Part shown: positions 1 through 7,784 of the stretch, piece after piece | Position numbering within the stretch: the stretch's first letter is position 1 | How the letters are laid out: the number at the start of each line of letters is the position of its first letter | Assembly: GCA_013178005.1 (NCBI GenBank) | Contig: JABLXL010000003.1 | Coordinates: 1-64,000, forward strand | Source of the DNA: Actinomycetota bacterium | Lineage (GTDB): Bacteria > Actinomycetota > Geothermincolia > Geothermincolales > RBG-13-55-18 | DNA: 64,000 nt | Reading direction: 5' to 3' | Position numbers and translations under genes: made by a program | Notes under the pieces: model-generated | Seen by the model: the letters and a program-made list of their open reading frames with translations, nothing else | Told to the model about the DNA's origin: nothing | Databases searched by the model: none

Positions 1-223
1 CCTCGGGCAGCCTCCCGAAGACCATCTCCGTGTTGTAGTCGTTTTCCGGGTTGGACATGATGTGCTGGGCGCAGAGCACCGCCCCGACCTCCTTGACGTC
101 GATGCCCGCGTCGCGGATGGCCTCCCGGGCCACGGTGTAGGCGATCTCGAACTCCGAGCGCTCGGGGTAGTTGCCGCACGGCACCTCCCCGGTGCCGATG
201 ATGGCGAACTCGCCGCTTTCCAT
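1..223 (-). CDS. SCP-x-type thiolase (acetyl-CoA acetyltransferase family), N-terminus only
   Basis: The first 74 codons of a minus-strand gene that runs off the left edge. The start is the ATG at 223, preceded by a strong AAAGGAG box at 231-237. The protein opens with the Rossmann-like thiolase strand (AIIGTGEVPCG) and continues to a VLCAQHI segment, as in the SCP-x/lipid-transfer thiolase group rather than FadA. The nucleophilic Cys region is outside the window. Such enzymes cleave 3-oxoacyl-CoA or, with DUF35 partners, act in side-chain degradation. It is divergent from the MerR-TetR gene across an AT-rich, palindrome-rich region, suggesting control by that regulator (inference). A second SCP-x-type thiolase lies at 52320-53588. 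Confidence 0.75.
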   Translation of the reverse strand, partial: MESGEFAIIGTGEVPCGNYPERSEFEIAYTVAREAIRDAGIDVKEVGAVLCAQHIMSNPENDYNTEMVFGRLPE

Positions 224-320
224 GAGAATCTCCTTTCTAGTCCTTCCCAGTAGGTCGTCGCAGCTACCACGAAGGAAAAGGACTTCACGGCAGGTTCCAT
301 ACTTTTCATGCTTATTAGAA

Positions 321-334
321 GTACGGTACCGTAC
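321..334. promoter_or_regulatory. Perfect 14-bp palindrome, candidate operator
   Basis: GTACGGTACCGTAC reads identically on both strands. It lies about 100 bp upstream of the thiolase start at 223 in the divergent intergenic region, a position expected for an operator of that gene. TetR dimers commonly bind such palindromes; that this one is bound is inference. Confidence 0.45.
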
Positions 335-454
335 ATTACGTGAGTATATTCATGGGACTCTATTCTGTCAAGATGCGCACAACTACCTTACAATGCATGC
401 TGGAATAACGAAATTACTAGGAGTGACTCGGTGCTAAAAAATGAAGGCTTTATT

Positions 455-466
455 TAATAGCTATTA
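455..466. promoter_or_regulatory. Perfect 12-bp palindrome, candidate operator
   Basis: TAATAGCTATTA is a perfect palindrome just upstream of the promoter proposed for the MerR-TetR gene. Together with the sites at 321-334 and 473-493 it makes this about 390-bp gap unusually rich in dyad symmetry. Nothing else coding is visible between 224 and 610. Confidence 0.4.
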
Positions 467-470
467 GATC

Positions 471-499
471 TTGACTATATAGTTATTATAGTCTATAAG
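471..499 (+). promoter_or_regulatory. Promoter of the MerR-TetR gene with overlapping inverted repeat
   Basis: A -35-like TTGACT (471-476) and -10-like TATAAG (494-499) are separated by exactly 17 bp. An inverted repeat, GACTATA at 473-479 and TATAGTC at 487-493, fills the end of the -35 and the spacer. That is the geometry of repression by promoter occlusion, so autoregulation by the downstream regulator is likely. The gene starts about 110 bp downstream. Confidence 0.5.
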
Positions 500-610
500 A
501 TTAACAGGACCGCTTGCGTGGAGTATGGATAACGAGGTCCTTGTTAGCTTTGTTCGAAGTCAGCATGGTGCCCGATAAAATACAACTAATTTCGCATGGA
601 GTGCGGACCA

Positions 611-1456
611 ATGGAAACAGACAAGCACAGGTACATAACTATAAGCGAACTCGAGAGATTAACCGGGATCCCGAAGACCACTATCAGGTATTACATACGC
701 GAGGGCCTTATCGCTCCTCATATTAAGACCGGCAAGACCATGGCCTATTACACAGAGGAAGAAGTAAAGAGACTCAAGCTGATAAGAAAACTAAGGGAAA
801 AAGAGAGGCTTCCGGTCAGGTTCATCAAGGATGAGATGGCCAAGTTTGACGCGGAAGGTGAGCAATCTGAAGAACGGGGCAAGTCAGTCGACAGGAGACA
901 GGAGATAATACAGACCGCGGCCCTCTTTTTCATGCAGAAGGGGTACGAGCGGGTCAGCATTCAGGACATAGTCGGCGAGCTGCAAATGAGCAAGTCCACT
1001 TTCTACTCGTTCTTCAACAACAAGGAAGAGCTATTCCTGGAATGCGCGAATTACATATTCCACCAGATGTTCAACGAGGTTTGGGACAATATCCGAAAGG
1101 AGAGAGATGTAATCCCTCGCCTTCACAAGAGGACGGATGCTTTTCTGGACGCATATCCCAAATGGCGGGACATGATGTACCTGCTACGTGGTATCGCTAT
1201 CTCCAATAACCAGGAATTCATCGAGCGGTACAAGGAAAGCCTCAACTATATCGTCCAGCCCATTATCCATGACGTCGAGAGAGCCATCGAACAGGGAGAA
1301 ATGGATAAAGACCTTATTCCCGAGATCATCGGTTTCGCGTTGATGGGAATGGGCGAATACCTTGCTGAACTGCACCATGTGTTCGGCAAATACGATAAAC
1401 AGACGATCCTGGAGCAAGGCGAGAAGATCCAGAAGGGAATCAGGACGAGGAAGTAA
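611..1456 (+). CDS. MerR-TetR fusion transcriptional regulator
   Basis: A 281-aa protein with two DNA-binding modules. Residues about 8-75 are a MerR winged helix (ISELERLTGIPKTTIRYYIR, then a Tyr-rich wing). Residues about 95-140 are a TetR helix-turn-helix (IIQTAALFFMQKGYERVSIQ, then MSKSTFYSFFNNKEEL), followed by an all-helical ligand/dimerisation domain. The ATG at 611 is preferred over the ATG at 596 because GGAG at 598-601 sits 9 nt before it and nothing precedes the earlier one. The gene is divergent from a thiolase and is followed after 281 bp by a crotonase, suggesting an acyl-CoA ligand (inference). Which head contacts the palindromes upstream cannot be decided from sequence. Confidence 0.85.
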   Translation: METDKHRYITISELERLTGIPKTTIRYYIREGLIAPHIKTGKTMAYYTEEEVKRLKLIRKLREKERLPVRFIKDEMAKFDAEGEQSEERGKSVDRRQEIIQTAALFFMQKGYERVSIQDIVGELQMSKSTFYSFFNNKEELFLECANYIFHQMFNEVWDNIRKERDVIPRLHKRTDAFLDAYPKWRDMMYLLRGIAISNNQEFIERYKESLNYIVQPIIHDVERAIEQGEMDKDLIPEIIGFALMGMGEYLAELHHVFGKYDKQTILEQGEKIQKGIRTRK

Positions 1457-1737
1457 GGCCTGCGCGAGGGCATCCGCGTACATTTTTCTCACCCCTCCCC
1501 TTAGGCACCAATCGCTATCGACTGGACTCGACGCCTTGCTCGCCCGCTGTGAGGGCATCGCCAGTGATGGGCGCATATGGGAGAATATACCCGTAAACAT
1601 GGGCCTGGATTGGAGCCGCCGGGCAGCACCCTGCACAAGGTCACTACTGACGTGGGGGCATCTGGCCGAAGTCAGCTCGGCATTAATACTATCTATATGT
1701 CCAGACAGAAGAAAGATATAGAGCAGGGGAGGGCGAC

Positions 1738-2526
1738 ATGGAGTACAGGAACCTTCTGATACAGCGCGAAGGCCATGTAGCCGTGGTCACGCTGAACCGG
1801 CCGGAGGCCGGAAACGCCCTCAGCCTGGAGCTGATGCGCGAGCTGGAAAAGGCGGCGCTGTCCTTTCGAGAGGACACGGAGACGAGGGTAGTGATATTCA
1901 CCGGGGCGGGCAAGCATTTCAGCGTGGGCGCGGACCTCAAGGACCCGGAGCAGGCGCTCGTCCACGCCGCTCCCTTGATCGCGCGGCAGCGGTCGTTCCA
2001 CCTGGGCCCGCGTATGATAAGGGCGCTTCGCGAGATGGATCAAGTCACCATCGCGGCCATAAACGGCGCCGCCATGGGGGGAGCCGCCTGCATAGCCTCC
2101 GCCCTCGACTTCCGCATCGGCGCCGAGGACTGCCTGGTGGGATATCCCGAAAGCGGCCTGGGTATACCCTTGAGCTGGGTGAGCCTGCCGCTTTGCGTGC
2201 GCCTGGTGGGCCCGGCCAGGGCCAAGCGTTGGGTGATGACGGGCGAAAAACTGAGCGCTAAAACGCTCCTGGATTGGGGTTTTCTGGACGAGGTCGCCGC
2301 GCCGGACGAACTTCTGAAAAGCGCCCGGGAGATGGCGGCGGTCTATGCCGGCCGGCCTCCCGTGGCGGTGCAGATGATAAAACGCAGCGTCAACGCCCTC
2401 GCAACGGCCCTTGACGACGCGATCATGCACATGGACAGCGACCAGGTGCTGCTCGCCGAAACCGGGGAGGATTTCAAGGAGGCCATACGGGCCTTTCTTG
2501 GAATCGCCGAGGAGCCGAATCCTTAA
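1738..2526 (+). CDS. Crotonase-fold enoyl-CoA hydratase/isomerase family protein
   Basis: A 262-aa protein of normal crotonase length with a GGGGAGGG ribosome site just before its ATG. Oxyanion-hole segments are visible (KHFSVGADL near residues 59-67 and NGAAMGGA at 109-116). Of the two glutamates used by classical enoyl-CoA hydratase, the second is present (YPES, Glu138), but the first, which should fall in the GGGCEL-like motif, aligns with Cys118. It may therefore catalyse isomerisation or another crotonase reaction rather than canonical hydration. It follows the MerR-TetR gene in the same direction and probably belongs to the same acyl-CoA regulon. The 281 bp between them hold no recognisable gene. 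Confidence 0.85.
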   Translation: MEYRNLLIQREGHVAVVTLNRPEAGNALSLELMRELEKAALSFREDTETRVVIFTGAGKHFSVGADLKDPEQALVHAAPLIARQRSFHLGPRMIRALREMDQVTIAAINGAAMGGAACIASALDFRIGAEDCLVGYPESGLGIPLSWVSLPLCVRLVGPARAKRWVMTGEKLSAKTLLDWGFLDEVAAPDELLKSAREMAAVYAGRPPVAVQMIKRSVNALATALDDAIMHMDSDQVLLAETGEDFKEAIRAFLGIAEEPNP

Positions 2527-2716
2527 GGCCAGGGTGCGGACCACCGGGGCATCGAAGTCCTTCGTTACCATAAAATGGAAGGACTGCCGCTCAAGGTTAC
2601 CGTACCGCGCCCAAGGCATGTCCGGCAGAGGTCACGTTTCACCGCATGGGTCAAAACAATTAGTTCAGACCGGGGACCCATCTCAAGAGCTCGGCGCTAC
2701 CATGTCCCATTTTGGC

Positions 2717-2744
2717 TTGCTGACATATAGCCGTATGTTATGAT
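2717..2744 (+). promoter_or_regulatory. Candidate promoter of the Yip1-like membrane protein gene
   Basis: TTGCTG at 2717-2722 and TATGAT at 2739-2744 are 16 bp apart. The spacer contains a small inverted repeat (ACATA ... TATGT). The rest of the 299-bp gap 2527-2825 shows no gene. Confidence 0.4.
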
Positions 2745-2825
2745 AGAGTTGTTGCGTTGGCTGAGCATCGTTCCCAAACATGTCTGCGCAACAGCCATAA
2801 GGTATTGACGCGAACAGGGCGTGGA

Positions 2826-3404
2826 ATGGAAACTACTGGTGCAAGCATACCTTCATCCATGAGCGCTTCCTTGTCTATGCGCTCCGCCCTCTCCATGATC
2901 CTCAACCCGGCCCAGGCGGTGAAAGGCGCCCTGGAAAGCGTCCCCTGGGTCTTTTCCCTCGCTGTATCCGGCCTGGCCTTCACCCTCTTTTTCCTCCAGA
3001 CCGGCCTGGACATGAAGGACGCTGGAACCGCCTCGGCGGGGAAAGTGGCGGGCTTCACCTTCCTGGGGCTGGCCCTGGGGACGGCCGGGGTGGCCCTGGC
3101 GGCCGCGCTGGCCTGGGCGGCCTCCCGCCCCTTCGGGCAAGGGCGCTCCCTGGAGTGGACGGTCCGGGCCTTCTGCCTCGCCTACACCCCTACCCTCATC
3201 TTCTGCGCGGTGGGGCTCGTCTTCAACCTGGCCACGGGCTGGTACACCGCCGTGGCCTTCGGGGTCACCGGGGCGCTGTGGGCGCTTTACCCCATGCTCT
3301 CCATCGTCAAGGAGATGACCGGGGAGAAGCTCTGGGCCTCCCTTCTCATCTCCACCTTCTGCGGGGGCCTGGTGCTCTCCGCCTGGGCCCTCCTGGGGAT
3401 ATAA
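2826..3404 (+). CDS. Yip1-like polytopic membrane protein
   Basis: A 192-aa integral membrane protein with about five hydrophobic segments (near residues 40-58, 72-98, 112-140, 142-162 and 168-191) after a short polar N-terminus containing an NPxQAVKGALES motif. The arrangement, and an Asn-Pro just before the first membrane helix, resemble Yip1-domain proteins; the match is tentative. The ATG at 2826 is chosen because the hydrophobic domain begins shortly after it; its ribosome site is weak. The C-terminal codons (GLVLSAWALLGI then stop) resemble the peptide encoded by each unit of the 88-bp repeat immediately downstream, so the repeat may have been copied from this gene end. Confidence 0.6.
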   Translation: METTGASIPSSMSASLSMRSALSMILNPAQAVKGALESVPWVFSLAVSGLAFTLFFLQTGLDMKDAGTASAGKVAGFTFLGLALGTAGVALAAALAWAASRPFGQGRSLEWTVRAFCLAYTPTLIFCAVGLVFNLATGWYTAVAFGVTGALWALYPMLSIVKEMTGEKLWASLLISTFCGGLVLSAWALLGI

Positions 3405-3414
3405 GCAAGGCGGG

Positions 3415-3678
3415 GAAAGAGGCGGGCATGGGCGGATCCCGGAAAGAGAGGATCGTAAACAGCCCGGTCGTCCTCTCCCGCCTGGCCATTCTGGTGATAT
3501 AGGCAGGGGACGGAGATGGACAAGACAGGGGCGGAGAGGATTGTAAACGGCCTGGTAGTGCTCTCCTGCCTGGCCATTCTGGTGTTATAGGCAGGGGACG
3601 GAGATGGACAAGACAGGGGTGGAGAGGGTCGTAAACGGCCTGGTAGTGCTCTCCTGCCTCGCCCTGCTCTCCTGGCTC
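3415..3678 (+). repeat. 88-bp tandem repeat (three units) carrying abortive gene starts
   Basis: Three head-to-tail units begin at about 3415, 3503 and 3591; their ATGs at 3428, 3516 and 3604 are exactly 88 bp apart. Each unit carries a ribosome-site-like GGGGACGGAG (degenerate in the first), an ATG, and a peptide of the form MDKTGxERxVNGLVVLSCLA. The first two units stop after 24 codons (3428-3502 and 3516-3590); the third runs on into a membrane-protein frame. Units two and three are nearly identical to about position 3660; the first is diverged. Because 88 is not a multiple of three, the copies lie in different frames. Confidence 0.85.
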
Positions 3679-4087
3679 AACGGCCGCTATGTGGGATCCG
3701 GGGCGGGACAGTGGCCGCCTTCACCGTGGTCGGCCTGGCCCTGGCCTTTTCCTGCCTGGCCGGACTGGCCGCCCTGCTGCTCGCCGCGAGCCCCGCCCTG
3801 CGCCAGGGAGCGGGGTTCGGGGGCGCCTGGGATGCGGTGGCCCGGGGCTTCCTCCTCCTCGTCCCCTTCGCCCTGCTCGCCCTCCTGGCCGACCTCGCCT
3901 TCGGCTGGAGCGCGGCCACCGCCTTCATGCAGGCGGCCATCATGACCTCGGGGGCGGCGGTGGGGCGGAGCTCTCTCGTTCCTACGGCAACAAGATGCGC
4001 CTGATGCTCCTCCCCATGGCCGGGGCCTTCGCCTTCTCCATCGCCTGGATCGCCTACTCGTTCATCTTCGCCAAGGCGGTGGGGTGA
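3604..4087 (+). pseudogene. Second membrane protein gene disrupted by two frameshifts
   Basis: Starting at the third repeat ATG, the frame encodes MDKTGVERVVNGLVVLSCLA and continues to about 3700. The hydrophobic protein then continues in the next frame (FTVVGLALAFSCLAGLAALL) to about 3965, and in a third frame (SRSYGNKMRLMLLPMAGAFA, then IAWIAYSFIFAKAVG) to the TGA at 4085-4087. Both shifts fall in G-rich runs (near 3697-3707 and 3965-3972), so assembly errors are possible. Joined, the product would be about 160 aa with four or five membrane segments, a paralogue or companion of the Yip1-like protein. The final TGA overlaps the next gene's ATG, which argues for translational coupling when the gene was intact. 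Confidence 0.6.
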
Positions 4088-6684
4088 TGGGCAACAATAC
4101 TTACAGGGTGCAGCACCGGTTCTCATTTTATCTGCTCCTGGCTTTCATGCTGGCAGCGATATCACTGGCCTGCTCGGTTCCCTGTCTCGCAGCCGACATC
4201 AAGCCGCCGACGGACAAGGAGGTGGAAGAACGCATAAGCGGGAGTGCGCTGACGAAGTTTGGCTGGGATATCGAGGAACGTATCGAGATGCACAAGGTCT
4301 CGGGACAGGGCGAGGACGCCGAGGTCCATTTCTACCTTTACGTATCTTTCACGGCCATGCTGTCTGATACCGCCGAGCCCGGTAGTGCCATGGCAGCCAC
4401 CGCCTACGATCTCTGCGAGTGGATAGGAAGCGCGAGCGGAACGACGTTCAAGGGATATACGTTTAATCCAAGCCTATACGCCGACATGATGGGAGTCGAT
4501 ACCTCCTCGCTGCAAAGCATTGGTTCTGTCCGCGATGAAGACCCCGAAGGATATCAGATTTTGCTTTCCGAGGTGCGAGGCGACATACAGGGGGAGGCCA
4601 GGTCAAAAGGCCTTCAGCCCGGATGGCCGGTCATCAGCGTGCCGGGAGAAGAGACCTTGCAGGAAGAAAGCGAGCAAGAGGAGCCTGCGGGCGAAGTAAC
4701 CGCCACAGAAGAAGACGTTGAAGAGGGCGAAGGCGGCAAGATCCCCGGCCCCGGCAGCTGGTGGACCTGGCTCACCGGCACGTCCGTCGCCGGCATCATC
4801 GCTTCGCTGCTCTCTCTCCTGAACTGGCTCTTCGAGCCCGTTACTCCTCCCGCCCCTATACCGGAAGTCGAGCCGGCGCCGCAACGTCCCCCCAAGCCAC
4901 AACTGTCGGAGTCCGAAAAAGCCGAGCGCAAAGAACGCATAAGAAGGATGCAGGAATCCGCAATGGTGACGGAGGGCGTCTTCGAACTGACTATAAAAAA
5001 CATATGGGAAGATCTGAAGAAACCCGTGGATTGGGCATTCGACAAGCAACAAAAGAGTATGGAATACCTCCGCAACATGATGAACGATCCGGCCAGGCCG
5101 CTGAGGGAGATAGGTGAAGCCCATAGGGACCTGATGATTTCCACCGGCAGATATATCAGGGAAGACGCGGCCCGCGACATATCGGATGGCATGACCCGTC
5201 TCAAGGACTGGAGCGAGCAGAAGATCAAGGGGGATATCGAGGCAATGCGCGAGGCCGCCCGCGACCCCATGAAGTTCCTCGAGAGCATGGGAAAGGCACA
5301 GAAGGAATGGCTGATGTCGATAGCCGAAAGCCTGAAAAAGGACCCGTGGGGCCCCATCAAGACCATCCTGGGTACCGATCTGTGGGAAAAGGCCATGGAT
5401 TACAACAACCCCCTGCACGTGCGTTTCGGCTATTCAGCTCTGGCGACCCTCAACACCATCGGGTTGCTCGAGGGGGCTTCGGGGCTGAAGAACTGGCTGA
5501 TCGGAGGAACGGGCAAGACCACGGGCAAGACGCTCGTGGGAGCGATGGAAGACAAGCTGGACGACGCATTGAAAGCTCCGAAGCTCCTGACTTACAAGGA
5601 ACCGAAGCTGTTAACCTATGAACGCAAACCGCTCGTCGCACCCAAAGGCAAGTTGAGCGAGGCCGACATACGCAATATCCGAAAAGTACGACTGACGAGA
5701 GATAGGCCCTTCTTTCACGATCTCGAGAAGGCAAGCAAGGGCAGGCTGAAGACCATCTGGAGCAATGAGCTGCAGAAAGCTGAATCGAAAGTAAAGCGGT
5801 TCAAGAGGGCCATGAATAGCGGCGATATACGAAGACAGACGGAGGCGGTGCTTGAGATACAGCGCGACCCCCTGGCCATACAGAAATTGAGCGGCAAGGA
5901 TAAATCGACAATAAGGAAGTTCAACAGGCAAATAAGGAGATTGCAGAACGAAGCCATGGAGGAAACCAGGATGCAGATCGCTCAGGAGTTCGGGGTGGGT
6001 CCCGAAGATGTGGAAGTCTTCAGAGCTACCAACCCCAGAGATCCTGGAGCCAGGGTCAAGCCGAGCATGGACCAGGATTTGACCATTCGGATCAGACAAG
6101 CGGACGGAAGTTACAAAGACGTGGCCGCAGCGGATGTACAGAGGATCTACGACGAGAGGTTTTACGAGGCGGCGGGCCGCCCGCAGGGGATCACCCCGGA
6201 GCAACTGGGAAGGGAATGCCGCAACGTGGCCGTGGACCGCCATTCCGCCGAGGCCTTTGGCATGACGCCGGAAGACTGGGAGAATCTGCAGCTTGGCAGG
6301 ACTACCTCCCATACGGACACGGTGGCGAGAACCCTGCAGTTTAAGGCCGACGAGGCATTCACCCGCGCGGACCAGCTTGCCCGCTCGGGAGACATCAATG
6401 GAGCCCTGAGGGAGCGCTGGCTGGGGCAACGGGAGACGGTCAAGGCTTTCAATAACCAGCTGAAGGCGAGGGCCGATTACCTTAAGAGACAGGGAAGCCC
6501 GGAGAAGATCGCTGACGTCAATCGAAAGATCGCCGACATCGAGGATACCGTACGCGGGATGGAGAAACTGCTCAAGGAGGGCGCCGGACCGGTGAAGATA
6601 GACGATTTCCTTCGGTCAAAGGGCACTACGGCCGAGGACCTGGCCAGAAAAATCTCAGACACATACCGTGGGTTGACGCCCTAG
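4087..6684 (+). CDS. Large exported protein of unknown function with possible nucleotidyltransferase-like motif
   Basis: An 865-aa protein; the ATG at 4087 overlaps the preceding TGA (a GTG at 4084 is an alternative). A signal peptide is clear (hydrophobic core around residues 12-30, likely cleavage after CLA). An acidic, low-complexity linker precedes a Trp-rich hydrophobic segment near 225-250 that could span the membrane. A Pro-rich hinge and a long charged helical region follow. Near residues 659-665 the sequence PSMDQDLTIRI resembles the S-x-D-x-D-L core of nucleotidyltransferase folds, but the flanking glycine motif is not convincing. I do not recognise the family. The modular plan (export signal, membrane segment, helical stalk, C-terminal domain) is compatible with a polymorphic-toxin-like effector, which is speculation. 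It sits with the Yip1-like genes and a zinc-ribbon/TPR gene. Confidence 0.7.
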   Translation: MGNNTYRVQHRFSFYLLLAFMLAAISLACSVPCLAADIKPPTDKEVEERISGSALTKFGWDIEERIEMHKVSGQGEDAEVHFYLYVSFTAMLSDTAEPGSAMAATAYDLCEWIGSASGTTFKGYTFNPSLYADMMGVDTSSLQSIGSVRDEDPEGYQILLSEVRGDIQGEARSKGLQPGWPVISVPGEETLQEESEQEEPAGEVTATEEDVEEGEGGKIPGPGSWWTWLTGTSVAGIIASLLSLLNWLFEPVTPPAPIPEVEPAPQRPPKPQLSESEKAERKERIRRMQESAMVTEGVFELTIKNIWEDLKKPVDWAFDKQQKSMEYLRNMMNDPARPLREIGEAHRDLMISTGRYIREDAARDISDGMTRLKDWSEQKIKGDIEAMREAARDPMKFLESMGKAQKEWLMSIAESLKKDPWGPIKTILGTDLWEKAMDYNNPLHVRFGYSALATLNTIGLLEGASGLKNWLIGGTGKTTGKTLVGAMEDKLDDALKAPKLLTYKEPKLLTYERKPLVAPKGKLSEADIRNIRKVRLTRDRPFFHDLEKASKGRLKTIWSNELQKAESKVKRFKRAMNSGDIRRQTEAVLEIQRDPLAIQKLSGKDKSTIRKFNRQIRRLQNEAMEETRMQIAQEFGVGPEDVEVFRATNPRDPGARVKPSMDQDLTIRIRQADGSYKDVAAADVQRIYDERFYEAAGRPQGITPEQLGRECRNVAVDRHSAEAFGMTPEDWENLQLGRTTSHTDTVARTLQFKADEAFTRADQLARSGDINGALRERWLGQRETVKAFNNQLKARADYLKRQGSPEKIADVNRKIADIEDTVRGMEKLLKEGAGPVKIDDFLRSKGTTAEDLARKISDTYRGLTP

Positions 6685-6705
6685 GGATCTTGCCAAAGGA
6701 GGGTT

Positions 6706-7626
6706 ATGGTGTCCGATTACGCTTTTTACAGTTTCCAGAATGAGGCCCTCCTGGACCTTGGCGCGGACCCCCTGCCCCTTCCCGTGCGGCGGGAAATGGA
6801 GAAGGAGATCTTCGGGGGCGAGGAGGTGCGCGTGGACCTCATCATCGAGGAACTCTACTTCTTCCTGGATGAATTTCCCGACATGCGCGACCTCTACGCT
6901 GCCACCATGGAAGCGCTGGCCTGGATCGCCGGGGCGAACAAGGGCATGGAGGGAGACATGGAAGCGGCCGCCCGTTTCCTGTTGATGGGCCTGGATGCCG
7001 CCCCCGACAGCCTGCTGCTTCGCTCCAACTACGCCATGGTCTTGCAGCTCCAGGGCAAGGGCGAGGATGCCCTGGAGCAATACGAGGTGGTGCTGTCCGA
7101 CCCCGAAGGGAAAGAGAATCCCATGGTGCGCCTCATGGCCGCACGCCTCTACGCGGAGCAGGGGGAGTACCTGGAGGCCTACCGGCTGCTCGACGATATG
7201 GCCCACGACCTCCCTACCGACGACGCCTTCTGGAATTTCCTGGCAGAGATGAAGGAGCTGGCTGGGCTGGAGGGAGAAGAAGAGGTAGACGAGGAGGAGG
7301 AGATAACGGTTGCCGCTTCTCAAGCGTCTGCCACCTGCCCCGCCTGTGGGACTGCGCTTAGGCCGGGCGCGCGCTTCTGCAGGCAATGCGGGACCAAGGT
7401 GGAAACCGGGGCGCAGGAGCGGCATGAGGTGCCCAAGCCCTCCTTCTGTCCCGGTTGCGGGATGCAGCTCCGGGAGGGGGCGCGCTTCTGCAGGCAATGC
7501 GGGACCAAGGTGGAAAACGGGGCGCAGGTGCGGCATGAGGAGCCGAAGCCCTCCTTCTGTCCTGGTTGCGGGATGCAGCTCCGGGAGGGGGCGCGCTTCT
7601 GCAGGCAATGCGGTAAACCACTATAG
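6706..7626 (+). CDS. TPR-like protein with three C-terminal zinc ribbons
   Basis: A 306-aa protein. The N-terminal 190 residues are helical repeats resembling tetratricopeptides (for example ARLYAEQGEYLEAYRLLDDM), followed by an acidic linker. Three consecutive treble-clef zinc ribbons follow, each CPxCG-x(10)-FCRQCG, spaced exactly 37 codons (111 bp) apart and almost identical in DNA, a sign of recent duplication. No membrane segment is seen, so it is probably cytosolic and may scaffold the neighbouring membrane or exported proteins (inference). An AAAGGAGGG box lies just before the ATG. Its stop codon abuts a decayed transposase fragment. Confidence 0.75.
   Translation: MVSDYAFYSFQNEALLDLGADPLPLPVRREMEKEIFGGEEVRVDLIIEELYFFLDEFPDMRDLYAATMEALAWIAGANKGMEGDMEAAARFLLMGLDAAPDSLLLRSNYAMVLQLQGKGEDALEQYEVVLSDPEGKENPMVRLMAARLYAEQGEYLEAYRLLDDMAHDLPTDDAFWNFLAEMKELAGLEGEEEVDEEEEITVAASQASATCPACGTALRPGARFCRQCGTKVETGAQERHEVPKPSFCPGCGMQLREGARFCRQCGTKVENGAQVRHEEPKPSFCPGCGMQLREGARFCRQCGKPL
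7380..7620 (+). repeat. 111-bp in-frame tandem repeat encoding zinc ribbons
   Basis: The segment encoding FCRQCG recurs at about 7380, 7491 and 7602, an exact 111-bp period. The second and third units are almost identical at DNA level. The array lies wholly inside the TPR/zinc-ribbon gene and keeps the reading frame. Confidence 0.85.
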
Positions 7627-7784
7627 AAGAGCTTGCTTGCGAGCAACGCGCTTTCGCCTGGCTGGCGAAAAGGCACAAGAAAGGCATCATCAACTGCTCC
7701 AAGGCAAGGATCACCAACGCTTCCGTGGAGGGCGTGAACCGCAAGGCCAAGGTGGTCTCTTAGAGGGCCTATAGTTTCAAGTCC
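7626..7784 (+). pseudogene. Remnant of an ISL3-type transposase C-terminus
   Basis: Frame 7626-7784 reads ...AWLAKRHKKGIINCSKARITNASVEGVNRKAKVVS, stop, RAYSFKS. The order (K-x-HKxGI, ITNASVEGVNRKAK, then an aromatic RAYxF) matches the C-terminal region of ISL3-like DDE transposases, whose usual form is SNGxxEGxNxKxK...RxAYGF. A TAG at 7761 interrupts it and no N-terminal part or terminal inverted repeats are found, so this is a dead fragment. A 7-bp hairpin (TTTCGCC at 7652-7658, GGCGAAA at 7664-7670) lies inside it. Confidence 0.6.

Noticed and set aside
3415-3678. CRISPR array
   Set aside because: The 88-bp units are contiguous with no spacers, and no cas genes are present. The same applies to the 76-bp and 111-bp arrays.
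4087-6684. Lipoprotein signal peptide on the large exported protein
   Set aside because: A Cys follows SLA in the signal region, but the -3 position is Ser rather than Leu/Val/Ile and a signal peptidase I site (CLA) is a better fit.
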